From the NCBI RefSeq assembly GCF_000154445.1, contig NZ_DS499566.1: a DNA stretch of 64,000 nt; one strand, 5' to 3'. Positions 18,677 through 27,887 of this stretch are shown piece by piece. A program made the translations under genes and the position numbers. Within the stretch, counting starts at the first letter, position 1, and each line of letters starts with the position of its first letter. This stretch comes from Intestinibacter bartlettii. Lineage in GTDB: Bacteria > Bacillota > Clostridia > Peptostreptococcales > Peptostreptococcaceae. The notes under the pieces were generated by a model, which ran no database searches, had not been told where the DNA came from, and worked only from the letters and a program-made list of their open reading frames with translations.

Positions 18677-19039
18677 ATGACAGAACCATCAATGTATCAT
18701 AGCCAAGGATATAATTGTGCAGAAGCATTAATAAAATCATATAACGAGGAACACAATACAGATATACCGATATCACTGGGGAGTGGAATGGGAACTGGTA
18801 TTGCTGTAGGAAGCTTATGTGGAGCAGTAAATGCTGCAGCAATGATAATTGGATATATTAAAGGGAGAGAAAGTAACCAAGATATCAATGTAGCTAGAGC
18901 TTATTCAAGGGAATTAATGAAGAATATAAGAGAGAACTTTAATTCTGAAATTTGTTTAGAACTTAAACAAAATGGAGTAAGCTGTGCAGAGATAATCGAT
19001 CATTCATATGATGCTTTAAAAGAATTGCTAAGTAGATAA
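18677..19039 (+). CDS. C_GCAxxG_C_C family redox-type protein
   Basis: The 120-residue protein matches the small cysteine family named for its pattern: GYNCAEAL near the N-terminus, GSGMGTGIAVGSLCGAVNAAAMIIG in the middle, then ICLELKQNGVSCAEII. The conserved cysteines suggest metal or disulfide chemistry; members often lie near redox genes. AAGGAG six bases before ATG 18677 decides the start; the TTG at 18644 is upstream of that site. Confidence 0.85.
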   Translation: MTEPSMYHSQGYNCAEALIKSYNEEHNTDIPISLGSGMGTGIAVGSLCGAVNAAAMIIGYIKGRESNQDINVARAYSRELMKNIRENFNSEICLELKQNGVSCAEIIDHSYDALKELLSR

Positions 19040-19056
19040 AGAATTGATTATAAACA

Positions 19057-19095
19057 AAAAAGTAGTAAAGCATTATTTTTGCCTTACTACTTTTT
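19057..19095. terminator. Bidirectional terminator between the cysteine protein and alr
   Basis: AAAAAGTAGTAA / TTACTACTTTTT, 12 bp, with A-runs and T-runs on both sides; it serves both convergent genes. Confidence 0.85.
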
Positions 19096-19098
19096 CAT

Positions 19099-20241
19099 TT
19101 AATATAAATAGCACTTACTATAAGTTTTATCGCCTAAGTTATAATCTCTAGTAACCCTTCTAGAAACACTACATAAGACTTCATAATTAATAGTACCACG
19201 TCTAGAAGCTAAATCCTCAGCAGTAACTCCTACTTCAGCACCCATTATTAAAACTTCATCTTCAATATTTACATTTAAACCTTCTGGGATTTTAACCATA
19301 CATTGATCCATGCATATTCTTCCAACAACATCACATAAAATACCGTTTATCATTACTTTAGGGTTGTTTTGTGTTCTATCAAAACCATCTGCATATCCTA
19401 TTGCTAGTGTAGCTAATGTAGAAGCTTCTTTAAATTCATAAGTATATCCGTAGCTTACCTTTGTACCTGGGGCTACTGTTTTAATATTTGTTATTATTGT
19501 TTTAAGCTTCATAGCAGGTTTTAACTCAACTTCTTTTGAAACTTCATCTGATGGATAGTGGCCATATAAACCTATACCAAGTCTAACCATATTAAATCCT
19601 AATTCTTTTAAGTCTATAATAGCAGCCGTATTAGATACGTGTTTAAATTGTATATCTATATTAGCTTTTTCTAAAACATCTATTACTTTTTTATATCTTT
19701 CTAATTGTAAATAAGTTTCTTTTTTATCAGTTTCATCAGCAGTAGCAAAATGAGTGTATATACCGTCTATATTTAAGTTTATTAACTCTTTTAGTTTTAG
19801 TATATCGTTTATACTGTTATCATCTGTTAAAAATCCAAGTCTGCTCATACCAGTATCGATTTTTATATGTATACTAGCCTTTTTGCCTAATTTTCCAGCC
19901 TTTTGGTTTATTATCTTGGCCATTTCATAAGAATATACAGTTATACCTATATATCTGTTTATAGCTTCTTCTATATCACATTCAGATATATAACCCATAC
20001 AAAGGATAGGTGTGTGAATATTGTTGTTTCTAAGTTCAACAGCTTCTTCAAATCTAGCTACTGAAAAATAATCGGCCTTTTCTTGTTGTAACATTTTAGC
20101 TACTTCAACAGCTCCATGACCATAAGCATCGGCCTTTACAACACAACAAACCTTTGTATCAGATTTTAATGTGTTTTTAAGTGAGTGGAAGTTGTGTTTT
20201 ATATTATTTAAATTAATTTCTGCCCAAGTTCCTCTTTTCAT
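19099..20241 (-). CDS. alr: Alanine racemase
   Basis: This PLP enzyme interconverts L- and D-alanine for peptidoglycan. The PLP lysine lies in VVKADAYGHG and the second catalytic tyrosine in SYGYTYE. The motifs GMSRLGF, MVRLGIGLYG, IGYADGF and GRICMDQ are all intact. Its length (380 residues) is normal. The ATG at 20241 (MKRGTWAEINL) is preferred: GAAGG lies about ten bases upstream, whereas the ATG at 20262 has no ribosome site. Confidence 0.96.
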   Translation of the reverse strand: MKRGTWAEINLNNIKHNFHSLKNTLKSDTKVCCVVKADAYGHGAVEVAKMLQQEKADYFSVARFEEAVELRNNNIHTPILCMGYISECDIEEAINRYIGITVYSYEMAKIINQKAGKLGKKASIHIKIDTGMSRLGFLTDDNSINDILKLKELINLNIDGIYTHFATADETDKKETYLQLERYKKVIDVLEKANIDIQFKHVSNTAAIIDLKELGFNMVRLGIGLYGHYPSDEVSKEVELKPAMKLKTIITNIKTVAPGTKVSYGYTYEFKEASTLATLAIGYADGFDRTQNNPKVMINGILCDVVGRICMDQCMVKIPEGLNVNIEDEVLIMGAEVGVTAEDLASRRGTINYEVLCSVSRRVTRDYNLGDKTYSKCYLY

Positions 20242-20400
20242 ATTTAAAATACCTTCTTTCATCTTTATTAACTATATTTGATATTGATTTTTAAATATTT
20301 AAATAAAATTTATTTAAATTTACATTATAGATATTTTTTTATTTTATCATTCATATGTAATAACTTCAAATAAAATTTAATGAAAGAAGTAGTATATTTG

Positions 20401-20676
20401 TTAGTCTATAATTTTAAGAAGAATAAACAATAATAAGAAGCTTTCTAGAGTTAAAAGGGGTATCACATTTTTAAACTTTTTACCTTTATGGTGAATTATT
20501 TTCATAGATATTAACATACTAATTGAACCACCTATAAAAGCCAGTGTTAAAAGTGTTTTTTCTGAAATTCTAAATTCATTTTTGATAGCTTTTCTCTTAT
20601 CTATGTACATAAGACAGAAAAGAGCTATGTTTATAAATATTAAGTAAAGTATAAATAACATAATAATCTCCTTCAT
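20401..20676 (-). CDS. DUF1294 membrane protein
   Basis: The 91-residue protein has an N-terminal membrane helix, then MYIDKRKAIKNEFRISEKTLLTLAFIGGSISMLISMKIIHHKGKKF, the DUF1294 pattern (DKxxA, RI.E..L, GG, HK.K..F), and a last membrane helix. The function is unknown. It is transcribed with its own AGGAG site. Confidence 0.85.
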   Translation of the reverse strand: MKEIIMLFILYLIFINIALFCLMYIDKRKAIKNEFRISEKTLLTLAFIGGSISMLISMKIIHHKGKKFKNVIPLLTLESFLLLFILLKIID

Positions 20677-20757
20677 TTTATTGTAGATATTTATTATAGT
20701 AAATTTTTATTTAAAATAATAGTAAATAGATTAAAGTTAATGATTGATTAAAATTAA

Positions 20758-20874
20758 TTCAAAGGTGTTTCTTATGATGAAATATCAATAGGAAGGGTAG
20801 CAGTTAAGAAAAACTATAGAGGTAATGGTATTTCAAGAGAAATGATGTCAAAGGCTATTGAATTTAGAGGATGA
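20758..20874 (+). pseudogene. Remnant of a GNAT acetyltransferase
   Basis: One frame reads FKGVSYDEISIGRVAVKKNYRGNG and ISREMMSKAIEFRG before TGA. The V-A-V-x-x-x-Y-R-G-x-G-I segment is the acetyl-CoA pyrophosphate loop of GNAT enzymes. There is no start codon, no ribosome site and no preceding or following domain, so this is a fragment of about 38 codons. Confidence 0.6.
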
Positions 20875-21028
20875 TATTCCTCATATAGATATGTTGTATA
20901 AGAAATAATTTATTATAAATGTAGATAGATCTTTTTAACATTTTTGTTCCTTGATAATTATTATTTTATAAGATATCCTTTATGTGAGGCATAAGATAAT
21001 ACATGATTTTACATAATTAGGAGGGAAT

Positions 21029-22136
21029 ATGAAAAAATACGTTGTTCCAATAGCAAGCAGGGATATAGATTTAAGCAGAATAAAATTTTCAGAGCCTTTA
21101 TCTTGTGAAATTGATAATAACAAAATCAATATTACATATAAAAAGCATTTAGATTCAAATACATATAAGACAGTGAAAAATAAAACAGGTGTTAATTTCA
21201 AAGGGGAAATAGTAAAAAATAAAGATACTATAGATTTAGTGGGTGATTTTCATTGTTCAACCCAATTTAAGATTTTATATATTACAGCTGCTATTTTGAT
21301 AACTTTATGTGCTTGTTATGGCAGAAATTTTGATATCTTTGTTTGTATACATCAACTTAGTAAATGATGATAATAAAAAGTTTATTATAATAAATTTACT
21401 CACGAAAGAAATAAACAAAATATCATCTAAAAAATTCGATTACTCATATTTATATAATGAAGCTGAAGGCTATTATGACTTAGATAAACTTTATAAAGAA
21501 GTTGATACATCTTTAAAGGTACAAAAGAAAAATAAAATTAAAAAGAGTCTATGCTATATATTATCTATTACTATGTTTTTATCTGGGGTTATTGGAGTTA
21601 TAATTTTTGGCATAGGATCACAAACAAAACAATTTGAGATAGTCAACGAATACAGTCCTTTATATGAAAAGCATCATATAGCAGTAGATGAAGATGATAG
21701 ACTTTATGTAGTTTGTGAGAATTACACAGAGATTTTTGATAAAGAAGGCAATTTCTTAATGAAAGTAAATCATGGTAGGGGCGTCACATCAGTTTATTTA
21801 AACTTTAGAGATGGATTAACATCATTTTTACTTCATGGCAAAGGTAAAGAGTACGAAGAGCCTAATTACTACCACGAATTTGTAGTTGATATATCGAATA
21901 AGAAGATTTTAAATAAGAATACATATAAAGAAGCTCAAAATGATAGAAGTCGATACTATATGAAAGAAGATACATTATATACCATACGAGACGATAAAGT
22001 CTATATAGAAGGCGATGGAGTCGACAAAGTCTTAGATTTAAATAGTCCAAAGAGTCCAATTTTCTTTGGTTACTTTTTTATATTAGCTGCTATGGGGGTA
22101 TCATTATTGTTTTTTACTAGATTAAGATATAGATAA
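21029..22136 (+). pseudogene. Unknown membrane protein, probably one gene split by a frameshift
   Basis: Bases 21029-21367 (ribosome site GGAGGG) encode an N-terminal soluble part and half of a membrane helix (ILYITAAILITL). The frame starting near 21309 continues with VLVMAEILISLFVYINLV, a further membrane helix (SLCYILSITMFLSGVIGVIIF), an extracytoplasmic part with beta-propeller-like strands (IAVDEDDRLYVVCENYTEIFDKEG), and a last membrane helix near the end. Dropping one T from 21304-21306 would give a continuous protein of about 368 residues. Two overlapping genes are the alternative. The family is not recognised. Confidence 0.5.
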
Positions 22137-22368
22137 AATAAAGGGTAGAGAAGTATTATAAAAAAATCTAGAATACTTAGATGAAGCTGGAATTTATTCT
22201 ATAAAACTATCAGAGGATAAAGTTTAAAAAGATGGTAGGTAATTTACAGTATTCTGAAGGTCTAAGTATAATGGGCAAAAAAAAATGGCGAATCAAAGGA
22301 TCAAGTTTTTAGTAGCTTGAATTCTATAGAATTTGAGTAAAGTAAATTGATTTAGTTTTATTATTTTT

Positions 22369-22403
22369 AATACTGAGATATAAAGTCTCAGTATTTTTTT
22401 TGT
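22369..22403 (+). terminator. Terminator after the decayed reading frames
   Basis: AATACTGAGA / TCTCAGTATT stem followed by eight T. Confidence 0.8.
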
Positions 22404-22489
22404 TTATTTTTTTGATAGTTTTAGAATTGTCTGAAAATATCAAAAAAACTAAGATTTAAGCATAAAAACACTATTATTTGTAATCCTTG

Positions 22490-22529
22490 TTTAACTATTC
22501 CCTAAATCCACATTTGAGGAATAGTTAAA
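22490..22529. repeat. Inverted repeat, 12 bp arms
   Basis: TTTAACTATTCC and GGAATAGTTAAA flank a 16-base centre. There is no T-run; it may be an old element end or an operator. Confidence 0.45.
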
Positions 22530-22973
22530 TATTGGTCTCTATTTATCCCCTAGAACCTAAATTTCATAAAAATCGCGATTTATCGAGTTATCGATAATTT
22601 ATCGATTTGCGGTATTTTTTTAATAACACCAATAGTATTATCATACATTGCAATTGGCTCGCCTATATCATGTGTAGCAAGTCAAGTTTATATTAATCAT
22701 GAGTATATAGATCACATAACATTTTGTAACTTATAAATAATTACTTCATTTTATAATAACTTTTTTAATCTACCTAAGTTAAACTAAATTATCATAACTA
22801 AATCAAAAAGCTCTAATTTCTAAGTGTAAATTTACATTAATTTAGATTTCTTAATATACTACACATAAAAATTGATTTATTTTACTAAGCTTCAGTCTAA
22901 AACATCCTGAATCATCTCAATTAAACAAAATTCTAAAAAACTGTTTTTGATATTAAAAGATTAAACAATATAA

Positions 22974-23011
22974 AAAGCGATATACTGCAAATCAAACAGA
23001 GATATCGCTTT
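22974..23011 (-). terminator. Terminator after tdk
   Basis: AAAGCGATAT / ATATCGCTTT; on the minus strand it is followed by T residues. Confidence 0.75.
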
Positions 23012-23040
23012 ACTCCTCTACTCTACTATATTTCAAGTTT

Positions 23041-23631
23041 CTACATTTTTTTATTTTTTTCTCTCTCAAAACAATGTTTACACATAGATTTATATCTTTC
23101 ATTTCCGCCTATTTCAATTTGTTCGCCGTCTAGAAGTATTTCGCCATTTTCATTTATGCGGGCGTTGATTGTAGCTTTTTTGCCACATGCGCAAACTGTT
23201 TTTAATTCTCTAATATCATCTGCTAATTCAAACAATGCCTTACTTCCTTCAAAGAAGCATTGTCTAAAATCTGTTTTTAATCCAAAACAAACTACTGTAT
23301 ATTTAAGAGAAATTTGATATAATTCCTTTACTTGTTTTTCAGTAAGAAATTGAGCTTCATCAAGCATTATTATAGTTTTAGGATCATTTATTTCATCTAA
23401 GTATTTTGAGAAATTCTCATCTTCATAAACAAGAGTACAAGAAGCTTCTAGACCTGCTCTTGAAGCTATTACGCCTTTATTTTCGCCATCTTTAAAACTT
23501 CCCCTTGTATCCATAGCTGGTTTATATAAAAAGACTTTATATCCAGCTTCTTCGTAATTATATTTCCATGTAAGAAGCTGCATACTTTTACCTGAATTCA
23601 TCGCTCCGTAACAAAATATCAATTTACTCAT
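23041..23631 (-). CDS. tdk: Thymidine kinase
   Basis: This is a type II thymidine kinase (196 residues) that phosphorylates thymidine with ATP. It has the P-loop GAMNSGKS, the Walker B-like IIMLDEAQF, the lasso-region aromatic residues and a zinc site of four cysteines (CACGKK and CKHC). GGAGG precedes the ATG at 23631. Confidence 0.96.
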   Translation of the reverse strand: MSKLIFCYGAMNSGKSMQLLTWKYNYEEAGYKVFLYKPAMDTRGSFKDGENKGVIASRAGLEASCTLVYEDENFSKYLDEINDPKTIIMLDEAQFLTEKQVKELYQISLKYTVVCFGLKTDFRQCFFEGSKALFELADDIRELKTVCACGKKATINARINENGEILLDGEQIEIGGNERYKSMCKHCFEREKNKKM

Positions 23632-23922
23632 AAATCCTCCTTGTATTGTATCACATTTTTATTTAAATCTTATTTATTAAAATATTGGCCTTAAAGTAAT
23701 TATTATAACATTAATCACATCAAAATAAAACTTATTTGCTTAAGGTCTTACATATAGTAATAAATTCTTCTAAGGATTGTGTTATCTAATTATAAAGTTA
23801 TTTAAAAAATATCTTATTGGGTGAAAGAAAAAATAAAAAATTAATTTAAAAATATAGAAATTTGGGTAACATAAATATTATTGAAATATATATAAGACTT
23901 TTAAGAATTTCAGGAGGTTTAT

Positions 23923-24726
23923 ATGAAATCTTTAAATAATAAAATTGCCCTAGTAACATCAGCTACTAGAGGGATTGGATTAGCTTGTGCCCTAAAATTA
24001 GCACAAAATGGCGCAAAAGTTTATATGGGTGCTAGAAGATTAGATGCTGCACAAGAGATATGCGACAACCACGCTGATGAAGGCCTGATTATGGCTCCAG
24101 TGTTTTTTGACGCATTTAATAAAGACAGTTATAAAACTATGGTAGATGAAGTTATAGAAAAAGAAGGTAAAATAGACATACTTGTAAATAACTACGGAAC
24201 TGGCAATCCAGAAAAAGACTTAGATTTAATAAATACAGATGAAGATGCTTTCTTTAGATTACTAGACTTAAACTTAGGAAGTGTGTTTAGAATAACTAAA
24301 TTAGTAGTTCCACATATGATAAAAAATAACCGCGGCGGAAGTATAGTAAATATATCATCTATAAGTGGTACTGTTCCCGATATATCTAGAATTGGATACG
24401 GTGTATCAAAAGCTTCTGTAAACAATATAACTCAACAAATAGCGATGCAATACGCCAAATACAATATAAGATGCAATGCGGTACTTCCTGGTATGACTGC
24501 TACGGATTCTGTGAAAGAATCTTTAAACGATGAATTTAAAAAATCATTTTTATCACATATACCACTAAATAGAATGGGGACTCCAGAAGATATAGCAAAT
24601 GCAGTATATTTCTTTGCTAGCGATAAATCAGCTTATATAACTGGTTCAGTTTTAGAAGTTTCTGGAGGATATCATCTTGGTACTCCTCAATATTCGGATT
24701 TTGTAGGAAAATCAAGACAAAGTTAA
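23923..24726 (+). CDS. Short-chain dehydrogenase resembling clostridial 7-alpha-hydroxysteroid dehydrogenase
   Basis: The 267-residue SDR has a Rossmann nucleotide site in the unusual form TSATRGIG, with Ser in place of the first Gly. It has GARR after the second strand (Arg residues favour NADP(H)), NNYG, the catalytic Ser in NISSISG and the Tyr-Lys in YGVSK. The C-terminal GTPQYSDF and the TSATRGIG form are, as I recall, shared with bile-acid 7-alpha-HSDHs of gut clostridia, which oxidise the 7-alpha-hydroxyl of cholate and chenodeoxycholate. A general SDR activity is the alternative. AGGAGG precedes ATG 23923, and a strong terminator follows. Confidence 0.7.
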   Translation: MKSLNNKIALVTSATRGIGLACALKLAQNGAKVYMGARRLDAAQEICDNHADEGLIMAPVFFDAFNKDSYKTMVDEVIEKEGKIDILVNNYGTGNPEKDLDLINTDEDAFFRLLDLNLGSVFRITKLVVPHMIKNNRGGSIVNISSISGTVPDISRIGYGVSKASVNNITQQIAMQYAKYNIRCNAVLPGMTATDSVKESLNDEFKKSFLSHIPLNRMGTPEDIANAVYFFASDKSAYITGSVLEVSGGYHLGTPQYSDFVGKSRQS

Positions 24727-24756
24727 AAAGCAGAGGTTTTTAGACCTCTGCTTTTT
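24725..24756. terminator. Bidirectional terminator
   Basis: AAAAAGCAGAGGT / ACCTCTGCTTTTT, a 13-bp stem between the SDR and spoVS. Confidence 0.85.
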
Positions 24757-24790
24757 CTATTTAAGTTCCCACAATCTCTATTATAAAACC

Positions 24791-25051
24791 TTATCTAGGT
24801 TCTACAATTAATTTTATAGCAGTTTTTTGATCGCCTTCTATATTAATGTCAGTAAATGCTGGTACACATACAAGATCCATACCACTAGGTGCTACAAAAC
24901 CTCTTGCAATTGCAATGGCTTTTACTGCTTGGTTTAAAGCTCCTGCACCTATTGCTTGTATTTCAGCGCTACCTTTTTCTCTTAGTACTCCTGCTAAAGC
25001 TCCAGCTACAGAATTAGGATTAGATTTTGATGAAACTTTTAATACTTCCAT
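24791..25051 (-). CDS. spoVS: Stage V sporulation protein S
   Basis: The 86-residue protein matches SpoVS across its length (MEVLKVSSKSNPNSVAGALAGVLRE, then IGAGALNQAVKAIAIARGF, then VCVPAFTDINI). It is a small Alba-like protein needed for normal spore coat assembly and engulfment timing. It supports a spore-forming host. GAGGAGG precedes the start. Confidence 0.96.
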   Translation of the reverse strand: MEVLKVSSKSNPNSVAGALAGVLREKGSAEIQAIGAGALNQAVKAIAIARGFVAPSGMDLVCVPAFTDINIEGDQKTAIKLIVEPR

Positions 25052-25432
25052 TTTAATGTCCTCCTCAGATTTTTTTATTATTTTTTAAGTACTAAATTTA
25101 ACTTGTTAAACTTGTATTTATATATTTCTATAAAATTTCTTTAAATTCCTTTAAAATAAAATCAACAAATATATTTAATTTATGATTGTATTTTACAATG
25201 AATTTAAGTTTTAATTTTAAAAATAAACTAAATAAGATATTTAATTTAAAAATTAAAATTCATTAGCGATTTAATGTCAATAAGATATAATAAATTGATT
25301 TATATAAATATATTATTTATCTTTTTTTATCCAAAATAAAATTTAAAATTTTTATAAATGTTTCTTAAATTAAAGATTTTATTATAAATATAATCTATAA
25401 TTAAGATATACGAATATTAAGGGGGATGAATT
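25052..25432. other. AT-rich intergenic region
   Basis: These 381 bases are extremely AT-rich, with many TTTAAATT words. They lie between divergent genes, so they should hold the promoters of spoVS and of the PH-like gene. No fold or open frame stands out. Confidence 0.5.
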
Positions 25433-25774
25433 ATGGATTTTGCAATGTCTGTTCTTAAAGAAGATGAGAATATATTAGCTTCTTTAAAATGCAATTTAAA
25501 AAGTTTTATCGATTTTACAATAGTAGATGAAAATGGTGTTTTATTAGTTACAGATACTAGAGTTTTATTTTGTAAGTATATAGGACGCAATTTATCTGTT
25601 GTACATAATTTTGATTACAAATTAATAACTTCTTTTAATCTTAAAGAAAACGATGATAAAAATAAATATATAATATTTAAATACAATGGTGATAGAGTTA
25701 AGATCACCAATATACAATCTGGAGATATATTAAAAGTATGTGAAGTGATTTCTAACAAACAACGAGTATTGTAA
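25433..25774 (+). CDS. Small PH-domain-like protein
   Basis: The 113-residue soluble protein has the layout of bacterial YokE-like PH domains. It begins with a helix (MSVLKEDENILASLKC), then beta strands VLLVTDTRVLFCKYI, FDYKLITSFNLKEN and YIIFKYNGDRVKITN, and ends with a helix. The role is unknown. AGGGGG lies before ATG 25433. Confidence 0.6.
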   Translation: MDFAMSVLKEDENILASLKCNLKSFIDFTIVDENGVLLVTDTRVLFCKYIGRNLSVVHNFDYKLITSFNLKENDDKNKYIIFKYNGDRVKITNIQSGDILKVCEVISNKQRVL

Positions 25775-25777
25775 TAT

Positions 25778-25811
25778 AAAAAAGCCTGTATTTTAAAATA
25801 CAGGCTTTTTT
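25778..25811. terminator. Bidirectional terminator
   Basis: A 17-bp near-perfect stem without a loop spacer (AAAAAAGCCTGTATTTT / AAAATACAGGCTTTTTT). Confidence 0.85.
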
Positions 25812-25819
25812 ATAGGAAA

Positions 25820-26320
25820 TCATCTTCTCTTGCTGCAATATTCAAGTTCTAATATCTCTACTTCTTCATAAGATACGTTTAAAAGTTTTACAATTGTATG
25901 TTTTCCAATATTATTTTTTAAAAGTTCTACTATAGCACTTTGTCTATTAGCTTCTCTCTCTTCTCTTTTCAAGTCATGTTCAAATAAAACAGGTATGTAA
26001 TATTGATAAAGTATTAAAAGAGCCGGTATTATAAAATAGAATTTACAACCTAAAATTCCGATTATAACTGTTATATGGGCTAATATTTTATTTAAAAGTG
26101 CTACATTTTTAAGTTGATTTGTTTTTTTGTTTAATATCAAATTAAATAAGCTTATAAAGAAAACTATTATACATAATGGGTATAAAGCATATCCACAAAT
26201 AAAATTAATATAATCCATTCCAGGAACAAATCTATTTCCAATTACAATGAGATTGCCATATACATATTCATATAAACAAGCTATAAGTCCTAAAATTGCT
26301 CCAAAAGCTTGTGCATACAT
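25820..26320 (-). CDS. Unknown membrane protein, 166 aa
   Basis: There are three or four predicted membrane segments (starting with FGAILGLIACLYEYVYG, then CGYALYPLCIIVFFISLFNLIL and the paired IIGILGCKFYFIIPALLIL). A cytoplasmic C-terminal tail follows, with a helix-turn-helix-like stretch (IGKHTIVKLLNVSYEEVEIL). The family is not recognised. GGGGGG precedes the start. Confidence 0.65.
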   Translation of the reverse strand: MYAQAFGAILGLIACLYEYVYGNLIVIGNRFVPGMDYINFICGYALYPLCIIVFFISLFNLILNKKTNQLKNVALLNKILAHITVIIGILGCKFYFIIPALLILYQYYIPVLFEHDLKREEREANRQSAIVELLKNNIGKHTIVKLLNVSYEEVEILELEYCSKRR

Positions 26321-26509
26321 ATAAATCCCCCCTTCAAATAAATTTAACTTGTATAATTTAATATATGCTAGATATAATCTATATATATGTATTAAATTTA
26401 TTTGAAGATATTTATATTTTTTTAAAAAAGTTATATAATTTAATAGAAATTAAAAATAAAAATTATATTATAATAGATATATTAAGACAAAATTTGAAAG
26501 GGTGAATAT

Positions 26510-26794
26510 ATGTTTAGTAGTTTCGAATTTATTTTTAAAATAGTATTCTTCTGTCTTTCTATCGCATGGATAGGCAATATATTGTTACTTAATTCAGAGA
26601 GGCAAATTTTAATAAATCCTCTACTAATGTTACTAGCTGCATTAATAATAGTAATACCTAGTGATGCAAAAGAGGTATTTGGATTTGAAGTTGATAGCGT
26701 TAAAACATTTTTATATGGTTTTTACTGCGTTGTAATTATGGTAGGATTGCCTCTTACAAAAGGTAAAAAAGGTAAACTTAGAAAAAGATTATAA
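26510..26794 (+). CDS. Unknown small membrane protein, 94 aa
   Basis: Three hydrophobic segments (FKIVFFCLSIAWIGNILLL; LLMLLAALIIVI; LYGFYCVVIMVGLPL) and a basic C-terminus (KGKKGKLRKRL). An AAAGGGTG site lies before ATG 26510, and a terminator follows. Confidence 0.65.
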   Translation: MFSSFEFIFKIVFFCLSIAWIGNILLLNSERQILINPLLMLLAALIIVIPSDAKEVFGFEVDSVKTFLYGFYCVVIMVGLPLTKGKKGKLRKRL

Positions 26795-26797
26795 TAG

Positions 26798-26837
26798 AAA
26801 AGACTAATTACAGATTTTATACTGGAATTAGTCTTTT
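26798..26837. terminator. Bidirectional terminator
   Basis: AAAAGACTAATT / AATTAGTCTTTT with a T-run; it lies between convergent genes. Confidence 0.8.
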
Positions 26838-26840
26838 TTT

Positions 26841-27719
26841 CTATTTTACTTTTACATTTATTGTTGTAGTTGAATCATCGTAGAAATTATCATCTATAGA
26901 TATTTTTACTTTGCATTCTCCAGGAGAGACTGCTTTTATTTTATTGCCTTCTTCTAAATTTAATACTTTATTATCGTATATTGATACTACATATTTTATA
27001 TTTGTAGGTATTTCATCTGAAACTTCCCAATATTTTTCATACTTTTTATTTTTTATGTCTTTGCATAAAAGTTTGTCCAAAGATACTTTTTCACCTTTCT
27101 TTAAGTTTAGGTTTTTATAAACTGATTCAAATTTATATTGGTTATCTTTGTTTTTTATAAAGTTTAAATTGTAATTTATGTCTATTCCTTTTTTAATTAA
27201 TTTATTTAGTACTGAATTATCTGTTATGTAGTTATTTAGTAAGTTTATATTTTTTACGTTCTTTAAGTTTAGTATTTCACTAGGAAGTTCTTTTATATTA
27301 TTGTTAACAAAAACAAAGTTTTGTATATTTTTTAAATAAGAAATTCCTTCTAAGCTTTCTATACCTTCGCCTGTCGCATAAAACTCTCCTGATAGAGCTG
27401 CTATCTTGTCTAATGTAATTTCTTGATGTTTGAAGTTTCTAGTTATTACATTTCTAAAATTAGCATCTGGAAATAGCATTTTTAAATCTTCGTCGCTTAA
27501 AGCTTTATTTGATGCTATATCAGGTTTTTTACTAACTACAAGTTTTTCGCTGTCAGTTTCTTTAGCTTCTGTTTTGGACTCTTGTTTTACTAGAGCTTTA
27601 TTAGTTTTTAAAGCGTATACTCCATTTTGAGTATTATGTGTATCTAGGCAATTACTAGCAGTTGTTAATAATGTTATTGTAAAAAGAATGGAACAAAGTT
27701 TAATATATTTCATATTCAT
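26841..27719 (-). CDS. Exported protein with leucine-rich repeats and an Ig-like end
   Basis: The N-terminal helix (MKYIKLCSILFTITLLTTASNC) is a signal peptide, and Cys could serve as a lipoprotein site. A Lys/Glu/Ser-rich linker follows, then a dockerin-less LRR block (about residues 80-190: LSDEDLKMLFPDANFRNVI, IESLEGISYLKNIQNFVFVNNNIKEL). The C-terminal 100 residues resemble a Big2-like beta domain (IKAVSPGECKVKISID). The ATG at 27719 or 27713 is the most likely start; the GTG at 27749 sits inside the ribosome site. See the hairpin entry upstream. Confidence 0.7.
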   Translation of the reverse strand: MNMKYIKLCSILFTITLLTTASNCLDTHNTQNGVYALKTNKALVKQESKTEAKETDSEKLVVSKKPDIASNKALSDEDLKMLFPDANFRNVITRNFKHQEITLDKIAALSGEFYATGEGIESLEGISYLKNIQNFVFVNNNIKELPSEILNLKNVKNINLLNNYITDNSVLNKLIKKGIDINYNLNFIKNKDNQYKFESVYKNLNLKKGEKVSLDKLLCKDIKNKKYEKYWEVSDEIPTNIKYVVSIYDNKVLNLEEGNKIKAVSPGECKVKISIDDNFYDDSTTTINVKVK

Positions 27720-27723
27720 AAAT

Positions 27724-27755
27724 GCTTGCGTTTTATTGCAAGCTGTCACCTCCTT
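27724..27755 (-). promoter_or_regulatory. Ribosome site separated from the start by a hairpin
   Basis: The minus strand carries AAGGAGGTGA (27746-27755), and the ATG follows 29 bases after GGAGG. Between them GCTTGC (27738-27743) and GCAAGC (27724-27729) form a 6-bp GC-rich hairpin with an 8-nt loop. Folding it out would leave a spacing of about nine bases, close to optimal. Confidence 0.5.
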
Positions 27756-27887
27756 TTTATTTAATAGAAAATATTAGATATTATATAAGTATTTTCTATT
27801 AACATTATTAAAACTCCTTGTAAGTTTTATACACTTTCGTAACAATAATTTCTACTAATTTATATATAATTCAATATATATAGAGGT

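Larger units (their letters stand above)
22137..23040. other. 900-bp decayed or gene-free region
   Basis: No intact gene is seen. Short stopped fragments remain, e.g. NLEYLDEAGIYSIKLSEDKV at 22165-22227, and EGLSIMGKKKWRIKGSSF ending near 22313. On the minus strand, around 22580-22680, ATHDIGEPIAMYDNTIGVIK is open. The segment also contains a T-rich terminator (22369-22395), an inverted repeat (22490-22529) and clustered TTATCGA words (22572-22602). Confidence 0.5.
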
